A stretch of DNA of 64,000 nt, taken from contig NC_047073.1 of NCBI RefSeq assembly GCF_902459465.1, positions 3,782,001 through 3,846,000 of the forward strand. The letters run 5' to 3'. The position numbers were made by a program, and so were the translations under genes. The notes below the pieces were generated by a model. That model made no database searches and was not told where the DNA came from. It was given only the letters and a program-made list of their open reading frames with translations. This DNA is from Asterias rubens (lineage: Eukaryota; Echinodermata; Asteroidea; Forcipulatida; Asteriidae). Shown here piece after piece: positions 10,531 through 19,931 of the stretch (positions are counted from its first letter, which is position 1; every line of letters begins with the position of its first letter).

Positions 10531-11125
10531 GGCCTCTATGGTCTGAGGCACAGAGTGTTAAAACCTTGTAGATTGGTTCATGTAATGAAAACCTCCCAAT
10601 TGTGGCTACAAATACGACGGACCCCCCCCCTTAACTTGTTCATTATGTGGATTGCAGCAACTTAAATATATAACTTTTTACGCCCCTCCTGTTCTTTTAT
10701 TATTACGTAAACTTTACCCCTGTGGTTAAAAATAACAAAATGCATTGAGGACACACATGAAAAGACAATTTAAACATAAAAATAGCGAGAGGCAAAAACA
10801 AGTTTCCAGCATTGGTTAAATATTATTATTATTTTTTTTTCTTCATCTTTGTGAGCGACAACTTTTGTAATGTTCTGGGGATTATTAACAAATTTAAAGC
10901 GATTTTCATTTAGTAGTATTTGGAAGGGATTTCTCTCTTAGATAGTGATGTGGTGTGGTTTGTATTTGGGGGTATTGTTTGTTTAATTTGATTGTTTATC
11001 CTGTTGCGCTTGATATTTTTAACCAGACTTAATCAAAATCATCCAGCAAGTGCATCAATTAATTAATACAACTCATTAACTTTGCGCGGGAGATCGTACA
11101 ATCCGCCGACAGAGGGCGCGATTCC

Positions 11126-11135
11126 TATTTAAATA
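11126..11135 (+). promoter_or_regulatory. TATA-like sequence before RPA12
   Basis: TATTTAAATA lies about 115 bases upstream of the RPA12 start codon, in an otherwise moderately GC-rich stretch. Position is plausible for a core promoter; housekeeping promoters often lack TATA, so this is weak. Confidence 0.25.
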
Positions 11136-11249
11136 CCTAGTCAGATACCCTAAACCAAATTCTGCGCTGAACGTATGGATGAAGTCAAGCTTGATAAATC
11201 ACGTGCGTCCCATTCAGAAACGCATGCGGGATCAGAATTTCTCTAAAAC

Positions 11250-11383
11250 ATGGACGGAGAGGAGTCATTTGCTTCTTCGAGAGAATTTTGCCCGCAATGT
11301 GGCTCCGTTTTACCGTTTCCTGAGAAAGGAACGGTAGTTATGAAGTGCAAGAAATGTCCTGACAAAGTAAATGCAAAAAGTAA
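11250..11383 (+). CDS. POLR1H: RPA12 exon 1
   Basis: The start codon gives [20 protein letters not shown]; it is the only ATG before the first zinc ribbon in this frame. Two donors overlap: AAAAA|GTAAGT (exon end 11,379) and GTAA|GTTTGG (end 11,383). Only the second joins exon 2 in the conserved frame. A micro-exon between 11,380 and 12,623 would also solve the phase, but I found none. Confidence 0.85.
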
Positions 11384-14300
11384 GTTTGGAATATATATAC
11401 TTATTGTGGAAACCGGAGCTTGTAAAGTTGTGTGTGATAGCCCCCTTGACTTGTGCGTTATTTATAAAAAGGGTAGGCGGGGTCAGGACGTGGCCAAGGA
11501 GGCGGTGGGGGAGGAGGCTGATGCATGATCTCAACAGACTTTGAATATTTATTATATTAAATACATTAATGCAAATTCAGCTCAATGACTTTGATTCTGA
11601 TGATGTAAATGACATGTGACTCACTGATACTTAGTTAACAAAAAATGTTGAATATTTTTTTTATTAAACAAAAAAATATGTTTTTACTAAGTTTTCAATA
11701 AATAATTTTGTAGTTTATTATATCTTCTAGGCCTGTCTGTAGGATTAATAATTGCCTTTTATATCATCCTTTGTATTGAATGCACTGGTGGTTCATCCGC
11801 TGTTGTTTGGTCATTTATATTATATATTTACAAATTAAAACAAAAATATGTATAAATAAAATCAAAATCTTTTTTAGTTGTGGTAAAAAAAAAACTTAAA
11901 GAAATACCGTTGGCACAACCACTTTTTGATTCGATATGAAATAATATAGTATCTAATTTACCTCAAATTTTTTTGTAAAAATTCGTAAAAAAGTGATGGC
12001 GCCATACGGAAAGTTATCCCCATTGACTGTCTGACTTGTCTTTTTTTTGAAAAATGAATGTTTCAGATTGTCAAATCTTACAATGAGGCATGGGCCCATT
12101 TCATTGCTCTGCTTACCGTAAGCACAGAATCGGCGCTTACGGAAGCAGGGAATTCTGTGCTTATGGCAAGCGTATTTCATGGGCTAGCGGCGAACTTGGG
12201 CTTGTGCGCATGCGTACTCCACATTACTAGGCACTCTACGCTTACAAGGCTAGCGCAGAAGTTTGGCGCTTGCACATAAGCGGGGAATAGTGATCGTAAG
12301 CGCAGAATTCGGCGGTAAGCAGAGCCATGAAATTGGGCCATGGTCTGTGCTGTGCAACCTGCTGGTGCTGGGCACTCGTGATTTCAAAATCGACCAACAC
12401 TTTTTTTCCCATTTTTTTAAAGTTAAAATTACATTCCTTTCACAGATTTTCAACAAAATGTAACACTTGTGTAAAGTTGTGTTTATTATTATTAATATTA
12501 TCAGTGATTTTTTTCTTCTTCTTTGTATCACTCAGCGGTGACCGCATATATCACTACCATTAGCACAGACAGCATGTTTTTGAATGAATGAAAAGTAACT
12601 TTTTGTCTTCCTTCTCATTACAGCTGCATTATACATGGTGTGTTCTATCATTCATACCTTCGTCTCAACTCTCCCAAGGATGTTGAAGGTCGTCACGAGG
12701 TCATCAGCCAGAAATACCTAGGACCACTGGTGAGTGAAACACTGGAGACTTATCTTAGGAATTCCAAATTGTTTAGGTTTATATCTTGGGAAAAGTTTCC
12801 GTATGGCGCCACCACTTTTTCATTCGATATGAAATAATATAGTATTTAATTTACCTCAATGAGATATCCCTTTCTGTAAATATGAGTGAAAAAGTGGTGG
12901 CGCCATACGGAAAGTTATCCATATCTTGATGTTTACATACAGAAATGTTCGTACTTTATTGTTTAATTGTCTATACTAGAACCACCAAAACATTTTGTTT
13001 TACTTTTTTCTTTCTGAGGTTTCATTATTTATATTTAACTCTAAATGAATCAAAAAAGATGTACAATTAAAATCTGCGAAAAGGGTTCATCACCCACAGG
13101 GAAACCTCCAGCCATTTTAAAAATTGGTTTATGAAAAAAAGATGCACAATAGATTTATTAGGTGATCATTTCAAATGGTTTCTTTTGAAGAATATAACCC
13201 CCAAAATATTTAGGTTTACCATTTTATTTTGTTTTAGGAAAGACACAAAAACGAATCAGTGTAAAGGGTTTGCCACCTGTAGAGGAACCTCTGGTCAATT
13301 ATGAAATGGTTTGAAAGAAAAATTCAAAACTTTGTTTTGAATAAAAGGTGGTTTATCATTTGGTAAATTTTGAAAAAAAGCAACCCCAAAGTTCTTTGTT
13401 TGTACTTGTTTATTTTATTTCAGAGGTTTTATCCCTCTGAAAACAACAAAAATCAGTGATTAAAGTTTGCCAACCGTAGGGAAACCTCTGGCCAATTTTC
13501 TAACTGTGTTTAGTTAAAAAATGTACCAGATCATTTTAAAAGGCGATTTTTGTTGTAATTTTTGAAAATTGCCCACCCCCCCCAAATATTTGGTTAGAAA
13601 TAGTTTTGTTTTATTTGAGTGGTTTTATATTTAACTCTTAATAAGAGCAAACTTCAGTGATATGGGTTCGCCACCCGTAGGGAAACCTCTGGCCAATTCT
13701 TTAACTGCGTTTATTAATTGAAAAATGCGCCACTCCATATTATTAGGTGATTTATCATTTGGTAAGTTTTGAAATACAGGCCTCCAAATTTTTGGTTTCA
13801 TATTTTTAACTCTGAAAACAGAAGAGCAAAAATTCAGTGACAAAGGGTTTGCCAACCATAAGGAAATTCGTGGCCAATTTTCTAACTGTGTTTGATTGAA
13901 AATTTGTCAACTTCAAATTAAAAGTTGACATTTGGTAAAATTCGAAAACTAACGTAAGCCCCCAAATATTTTGATATACAAATAGGTTTGTTTTATTTCA
14001 GAGGTTTTATTTTTTAGCTGTGAAAACAGGAGCAAAAATTGGTGACAATGGGTTCGCCACCCGTAAGGAAACCCCTGACCATTTTTTTTACTGTGTTTGA
14101 TTGAAAATTGTGCCACTTCAAATTTAAAAGTGACATTCGGTAAAATTTGAAAACTAACGTAAGCCCCCAAATATTTTGATATACAAATAGGTTCGTTTTA
14201 TTTGAGAGGTTTTATATTTTACCTGTGAAAACAGAGGAGCAAAAATTGGTGACAATGGGTTCGCCACCCGTAAGGAAACCCCTGGCCAATTTTTTTACTG

Positions 14301-16291
14301 TGTTTGATTGAAAATTGTGCCACTTCAAATTTAAAAGTGACATTCGGTAAAATTTGAAAACTAACGCAAGCCCCCAAATATTTTGATATACAAATAGGTT
14401 TGTTTTATTTCAGAGGTTTTATATTTTAGCTGTGAAAACAGGAGCAAAAATTGGTGACAATGGGTTCGCCACCCGTAAGGAAACCCCTGGCCAATTTTTT
14501 TACTGTGTTTGATTGAAAATTGTGCCACTTCAAATTTAAAAGTGACATTCGGTAAAATTTGAAAACTAAGGCAAGCCCCCAAATATTTTGATATACAAAT
14601 AGGTTTGTTTTATTTCAGAGGTTTTATATTTTAGCTGTGAAAACAGAGGAGCAAAATTCGGAGACAAAGGGTTCGCCACCCGTAAGGAAACCCCTGGCCA
14701 ATTTTTTTACTGTGTTTGATTGAAAATTGTGCCACTTCAAATTTAAAAGTGACATTCGGTAAAATTTGAAAACTAACGTAAGCCCCCAAATATTTTGATA
14801 TACAAATAGGTTTGTTTTATTTCAGAGGTTTTATATTTTAGCTGTGAAAACAGAGGAGCAAAATTCGGAGACAAAGGGTTCGCCACCCGTAAGGAAACCC
14901 CTGGCCAATTTTTTTACTGTGTTTGATTGAAAATTGTGCCACTTCAAATTGAAAGTTGACATTGAGTAAAATTTGAAAACTAACATAAGCCCCCAAATAT
15001 TTTGATATACAAATAGGTTCGTTTTATTTCAGAGGTTTTATATTTTACCTGTGAAAAAATCGGTGACTAAAGGGTTCGCCACCCAAAAGGAAACCCCATG
15101 TTTTGAAATGTTTGGAACAAAGCAAACCTTAATTGTTGTTGTATCGAAATCTTTACCTCGAATGGATTCATCGCTACTGTGACAGCGTTTTGCTTCTTTC
15201 TGTTTTCTCAGTCGAACCAGTAGACCTATTTTGCTGAAACTTTCAGTTTTATTTCATCTTTCTATATTTTGGTCCATTAATCATTGAAAAAAAAAAAAAC
15301 TTATGGCCCTACCTTTTAGGCGTATTATCACAAATTGTTTTTTCAATGCTTGGTTATTTTTCATCACTTCTTAATTTCATTTTTGTATCTGGTCTGTTTT
15401 CAGATTGACAGTGCATGTGCCAAGTGCGGTCACGATGGACTTCATTTCCACACCAGGCAAACACGATCAGCTGATGAAGGACAAACCGTCTTCTATTTTT
15501 GCCCGTCATGCAGGTAAGTTAATCACTACTTAAGCCTAGTTCATACTTCCTGCAAACGCAAAGTGAATTTTGGCGACACAGCCCTGTTTTCTTAGCGAAT
15601 GTTCCGAAGGTGTTGAACACAGTTCAACTGTTGCGAGTTATTCATTGCAAGTTCGTGACAACAAAATTTGCTTCGCATTCGTAAGAAGTATGAACCGGGC
15701 TTTAGGCTTGTAGAGCCTTTTAGGTGTATCATACAGTTTCCATAGATTGCACAGGGGTTAGTAGGTACCTGTGAGGGTTGAGATGGTTCTTGTGATTTAT
15801 TTAGCTTGGTCACTACATATTTGGCTGCACAGGCAGTTTATTCCCAAGGGAGCTGAGTAGGTTTGATGAATGAAATAAATGTCCTAGTGATCAGGGGTAA
15901 TATTGTTGAAGAGCCACGAGCGTCACTCAATGGCGGATTTCAGTGCTATATGAGGATTAGTACAAGCAGAAATTCACTGTTCACATGACATGTGTGTAAA
16001 TCGTCGTCGGAAGTGTCGTGGCCGAGCACCGAATTCAAACTCTGGTGTTTCTGATCAGCAGAGTGAGGGTTCAAATCCCCAGCCACGACACTTGGGTCCT
16101 TTTAAAGCAAGACACTTGACCATTGCTTCGTCCTTCAGATGGGACGTAAAGCTGTTGGTCCCATGTGTTGTGTAACGCATGTAAAAGAACCCAGTGCATG
16201 CACTTATCAAAGGTTCATTTTTTTATGTAAATGTAATTTTAGATTTTTCATTTATTTTATTTACAGGCATCAAGAGATTGAGTACTCTTGA
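11250..16291 (+). CDS. POLR1H: DNA-directed RNA polymerase I subunit RPA12
   Basis: RPA12 (ZNRD1) is the small TFIIS-like subunit of RNA polymerase I. It supports transcript cleavage during synthesis of ribosomal RNA in the nucleolus. Four exons: 11,250-11,379 or -11,383; 12,624-12,729; 15,404-15,513; 16,267-16,291. The N-terminal zinc ribbon has CPQC (residues 14-17) and CKKC (33-36). The C-terminal ribbon has CAKC (85-88) and CPSC (113-116), with the [11 protein letters not shown] signature carrying the acidic pair that reaches the active site. With the later exon-1 donor the protein is 124 residues, close to the human 126. The stronger donor, four bases earlier, breaks the frame. The last exon is duplicated at 17,031, and intron 2 holds a large tandem repeat with exon-like units. 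The identification is secure; the exon 1-2 joint is not. Confidence 0.93.
11912..12018. mobile_element. Inverted-repeat element, family N, copy 1 (RPA12 intron 1)
   Basis: Right arm AGTGATGGCGCCATACGGAAA and core TTCGATATGAAATAATATAG match the copy at 12,790-12,915. The left end is eroded. Confidence 0.7.
12092..12339. mobile_element. Inverted-repeat element (GCTCTGCTTACCG type), copy 1
   Basis: Ends GGGCCCATTTCATTGCTCTG and CAGAGCCATGAAATTGGGCC, with many GTAAGCGCAGAATTC words inside. The same element in opposite orientation is at 17,593-17,838. Confidence 0.8.
12624..12729 (+). CDS. POLR1H: RPA12 exon 2
   Basis: Acceptor CCTTCTCATTACAG and donor CACTG|GTGAGT. It encodes the linker and second strand region between the two ribbons, [19 protein letters not shown] followed by [16 protein letters not shown]. 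The other two frames of this exon hit stops, which fixes the frame. Confidence 0.9.
12790..12915. mobile_element. Inverted-repeat element, family N, copy 2 (RPA12 intron 2)
   Basis: Arms TTTCCGTATGGCGCCACCAC and GTGGTGGCGCCATACGGAAA are exact complements, with TTTTTCA/TGAAAAA inside. It lies just after exon 2, while copy 1 lies before it. Confidence 0.85.
13050..15115. repeat. ~206-bp tandem repeat filling RPA12 intron 2
   Basis: About eleven units of 182-210 bp, marked by GGGTTCGCCACCCGTAAGG at roughly 13,085, 13,265, 13,460, 13,662, 13,845, 14,050, 14,258, 14,462, 14,668, 14,875 and 15,073. The four units from ~14,000 on are nearly uniform and the left ones are diverged, so recent growth was on the right side. 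Most units carry a pyrimidine-rich TTTGTTTTATTTCAG and a CACCC|GTAAGG. Two or three further units sit at 16,430-16,790. Confidence 0.95.
15404..15513 (+). CDS. POLR1H: RPA12 exon 3 (C-terminal zinc ribbon)
   Basis: Acceptor GGTCTGTTTTCAG, donor TGCAG|GTAAGT. It encodes [31 protein letters not shown] and FCPSC: all four zinc-binding cysteines and the acidic hairpin. Its phase 0 start matches the phase 0 end of exon 2. Confidence 0.95.
15532..15705. mobile_element. Inverted-repeat element, family F, copy 1
   Basis: Ends AAGCCTAGTTCATACTTCCTG and AGAAGTATGAACCGGGCTTT. It lies right after exon 3. Another copy is at 60,399-60,565 and a fragment near 46,360-46,450. Confidence 0.8.
15766..15960 (+). 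repeat. SINE-like 3' body
   Basis: GGTTGAGATGGTTCTTGTGA, GGGAGCTGAGTAGG, TGATCAGGGGTAATATTG and GTGCTATATGAGGATTAGTA match the bodies at 5366 and 36,362. Confidence 0.65.
16005..16205 (+). repeat. tRNA-derived SINE
   Basis: Head AGTGTCGTGGCCGAGCACCG with box B-like GAGGGTTCAAATCCCCAGCC, then the body GATGGGACGTAAAGCTGTTGG and ATGTAAAAGAACCCAGTGCA. The head lacks a full anticodon stem. Confidence 0.75.
16267..16291 (+). CDS. POLR1H: RPA12 exon 4, first copy
   Basis: Acceptor TTATTTTATTTACAG. Completes the arginine codon after CPSC and adds HQEIEYS and a TGA stop. The rest of the copy (to ~16,428) is 3' UTR-like and closely matches the second copy. Confidence 0.85.
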
Positions 16292-17030
16292 AGAGAATCA
16301 ACATCTTTGGATCAGTCTACACTGAGAGGAACTCCAGACAAGAGCTCACTGGAACAAGGAGATGAAATCACCACCGACGACGACGACCACCTGATGCCAG
16401 AGAGATGTCTTACTGATGAGGAGGCCGATTTTTTTAATTGAAAAATGCGCCACTTCATTTTAAGGTGATTTATCATTTGGCAAGTCTTGAAGAACGAGCC
16501 CCCAAATATTTGGTTTTATATTTTTAACTCTGAAAACAGAAGAGCAAAAATTCAGTGACAAAGGGTTCGCCACCCGTAAGGAAACCCCTGGCCAATTTTT
16601 TAACTGTTTGATTGAAAATTGCGCCACTTCAAATTAAAACGTTAACCCCTCCAAATATTTTGATATACAAATAGGTTCGTTTTATTTCAGAGGTTTTATA
16701 TTTTACCTCTGAAAACTGAAGAGCAAAAATTCAGTGTCAAAGGGTTCGCCACCCGTAAGGAAACCCCTGGTCAATTTTGTTGAAATGTTTGGGGAAAAAA
16801 GCAAACCTTGTATCGAAATCTTTACCTCGGATGGATTCATCGCTACTGTGACAGGGTTTTGCTTCTTTCTGTGTTCTCAGCAAGTAGAACCAGTAGACCT
16901 TTTTTGCTGAAACTTTCACTGTTTAATTTAATCTTTCTAACTCTTTGTGAAATCGACCCCAGGATGGTTAGGGTCAAAGGTTCATTTTTTATGTAAAAGT
17001 CATTTTTTATTTTTGTTTTTTGTTTTACAG

Positions 17031-17055
17031 GCGTCAAGAGATTGAGTACTCCTGA
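17031..17055 (+). CDS. POLR1H: RPA12 exon 4, second copy
   Basis: Acceptor TTTTTTGTTTTACAG, same phase as the first copy. Encodes RQEIEYS in place of HQEIEYS, then TGA. Either copy would complete the protein, giving two isoforms that differ by one residue and by their 3' UTR. Confidence 0.65.
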
Positions 17056-17592
17056 AGAGAATCAACATCTTCGGATCGGTCTACACTGAGAGGAACTCAA
17101 GGCAAGAGCTCACTGGAACAAGGAGTTGAAATCACTGCCGACGATGACGACAACGACGACCACCTGATGCCGGAGAGATGTCTTACTGATGAGGCCGAGC
17201 ATCCATCCCAGTATGGGTACTTAAATAAGATCAGGATCCTTTATCACTGACAGTGCCATCAGGATTGTCTCAAGAAACAAAATGAGGCTCGACATCCAAA
17301 TTCAGTCTGGTTCCTTTTGAGAGTTTCGAGCAGGTTTTGATCGGTTTAGGGAACCAGACAAAATGGCCGAACTGTGGTAAAGGTGTTTTTAAACTGTCAG
17401 TGTTGCTTACATTAATTTGTGATAACTCATGCTGTATAGCTAGTTTCAAAAAACGATTATCTAAAATTGAATTGTTTACCTTCATGAATTGTTGTTATTG
17501 ATCGATACTCCCCTTACCCCTGGGGTGGGTTGATCGATTGAAAGAACGAACAAGAAACTTGAGTGCACACCTTCTATGATGAAAGCCTTCCA

Positions 17593-17838
17593 GGGCCCAT
17601 TTTCATGGCTCTGCTTACCGCCGAATTCTGCGCTTACGATCACGATTCCCCGCTTACTTGCAATCGCCTAATTTCTGTGCTAGCATTTGAAGCGTGGAAT
17701 GCTAGTAACGTGGAGTACACATGCGCAGAAGCAAAATTTGCTGCTAACCCGTGAAATACGCTTGCCGTAAGCACAGAATTCTCTGCTTCCGTAAGCGCAG
17801 ATTCTGTGCTTACGGTAAGCAGAGCCATGAAATTGGGA
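17593..17838. mobile_element. Inverted-repeat element (GCTCTGCTTACCG type), copy 2
   Basis: Reverse-oriented relative of 12,092-12,339, beginning GGGCCCATTTTCATGGCTCTG and ending GCAGAGCCATGAAATTGGGA. Confidence 0.8.
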
Positions 17839-17959
17839 CAAGCTCTGGTTAGGATCATTGCATACTTTGTAACTTATTGGTCGTGACAAGACTTAAATTC
17901 TCTTTTTCCCTGAGAGTTGGTCATTGCACAAATGTCATCCTCGATACTGTTACTAAGAC

Positions 17960-18852
17960 ACGCCTGATACATTACGGAGGCAATGTTGCCACTGGTCATT
18001 GCCTGGGTGCCTCTTGAAATATTCTTGCAATTATTCCATAGAGGTGCCCTTTACCAAGGAGAAACCGCCTTGGTGCACTTGCCCTGTTTAAATGACCGAG
18101 CTGCCCTTTTCTGCTAGGGGTGTGTGTCACAGCAAACTAGGGACCTATCAACGGTTTCCCTAGCAGTGGCTTACTGTTGTACCACTACCATGGTGCATGA
18201 CTTCTATCCCCTTTTTGCTAGAGGATTGGGTCACAGCAAACTTAGTAAAGTTTTAGTTTAGTGGATTACTGTTGTACCACTACCGTCACACATGACTTTC
18301 ATCCCTTTCTGCTAGGGATTGTGTCGCAGCAAACTAAATGTTTTAGTTTAGTGGATTACTGTTGTACCACTACCATCATACATGACTTTCATCCCTTTCT
18401 GCTAGGGACTGTGTCGCAGCAAACTAAATGTTGAGGTTCGTATGTACACACATGACCTTTGCCCCTTCCTACCTGGGGGAAATGACTGGTACTTTATATT
18501 TATCCACCTGCCATGTGACCTCTGACCCTTCCTCTGTGGGGTAAGGTTACTGTAAACCTTTGCAAACCCAGAAATGGCGGTCATTTTACCTCTGCCCCCT
18601 TCCCACCTGGGGTGTTTGTCGCAAAAACAGAATGATAAACCTTGAATCATGTGTTCTGAATTGTTTCTATAGACTTACAGGCCTGTATGCCTCGATTTTG
18701 AAAAGGCAAGGGCACCAGAGCATTTCCTCCTTGGTAAAAGGCACCCTATGAGGAAATTGTAAATCTGTACTGGATCATTTCCAGGGCACCAAGGCAATGA
18801 CCAGGGGCATCGAGGCTATCGCCTTCGTTGCCTCCGTGAAGTATCAGGCCTG
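17960..18852. mobile_element. Foldback element with ~150-190-bp arms and tandem core
   Basis: Left arm from CGCCTGATACATTACGGAGG (17,961); the right arm is its imperfect complement, ending CTCCGTGAAGTATCAGGCC (18,849). Matching inner words include TGGTCATTGCC, GGTGCC and TTTACCAAGGAG. Between the arms are ~100-bp tandem repeats. No coding capacity. Confidence 0.7.
18110..18440. repeat. ~100-bp tandem repeat in foldback core
   Basis: Just over three units with TTTCTGCTAGGG, GTCACAGCAAACTA, GTGGATTACTGTTGTACCAC and CATGACTTTCATCCC in fixed order. Confidence 0.85.
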
Positions 18853-19931
18853 GATTTATTCATGATTGTGCATTTGACTGCATCTGTGATCCAACTTCAC
18901 AAAAAGAAGAAGACAAATCATTACATGAAACATTTCGCTCACCATTCTTTGTGTTGGCCACACACGCAAAACAAATTGTTTTCAATCAAAGCTATTCTTA
19001 ATTTTGGCTTTAAACTTAATTTTGGGCCAGAAATACGACAATGCGAAAAGATTTTTCCTTTTTTGGTAGTTTGGGTCACAACTGCATAATAATTGTGTAT
19101 TTTACATAAATTTTCTTAATACATTTTATCGAGACATTCCCACAAAAAGAGTTCACATTGCTTCGTACAAAATGCATACATTTTTCATATTAGAACGTTC
19201 GACTTTACTTTCCAAAATACAGAATTTTAAGATATTTTTTTTTTTTTCAAAACTCTCTTGGCAAATGTTTTTTTTTTCTACTACCTTTAACACTTTGGTT
19301 GCTTTAAAAACTCTTCTTTTCTAGATCTTCCCAGAGTTGGAATATCTTAAATCGAATTAGGAAAACAAAAAATTCTGTAAAATTTGCTTGTGATTCAAAT
19401 TGTGGGAGTGCTTCTGGTTCTATATATTGATACCTTGATGATTGTGAAGCCAAGTACAACTTGCACTCAATACAATTAATGCAAGCGGAACGCATCCTAA
19501 AGTTGTATTCTTGGGAACAATCTTCATGACATACAAGTACGTCATCATTTTAACTAAATTTATCTCTTTGGCACGACATGTTTGGATAAGTGTGATGCAC
19601 ACCTGTCCAAACTCAAAATGAAATACGAGTACGTCATCAATTTAACCATATTTATTCATTTGTGGCATGACATGATTTAAAAATTGATTTAAAAGTACAA
19701 TATTTTTAACGAAAAAGTTACAAACTTCATTTGAATACTGCGACAGTAACAATTAACAGGTCTAAATTTTATTGAGTTTTTTTTTGCATCAGCTGATACA
19801 AAAAAAAATCTAACTTCAAAGATAACTTTTATTTCAACTCAAGGATAGTAAATGTTGTACTTGGCTGTTTTTATAATTTAAAAAAATTATGTCTTAAATT
19901 AATTGGTTACCATTCATTAAATGCTATAGAA
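18853..19931. other. Gene-free AT-rich stretch
   Basis: Mostly AT-rich. A diverged direct duplication of about 110 bp lies at 19,530-19,680 (TACGTCATCATTTTAACTAA and TACGTCATCAATTTAACCAT). No exon recognised. Confidence 0.4.

Larger units (their letters stand above)
16208..17200 (+). repeat. Tandem duplication of the RPA12 terminal exon (765-bp shift)
   Basis: The stretch from TCAAAGGTTCATTTTTT through the acceptor, the short coding end and ~160 bases of UTR occurs at 16,208-16,428 and again from 16,973. Between the two copies are two satellite units and a diverged copy (16,790-16,925) of the stretch at 15,115-15,250. Confidence 0.9.
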
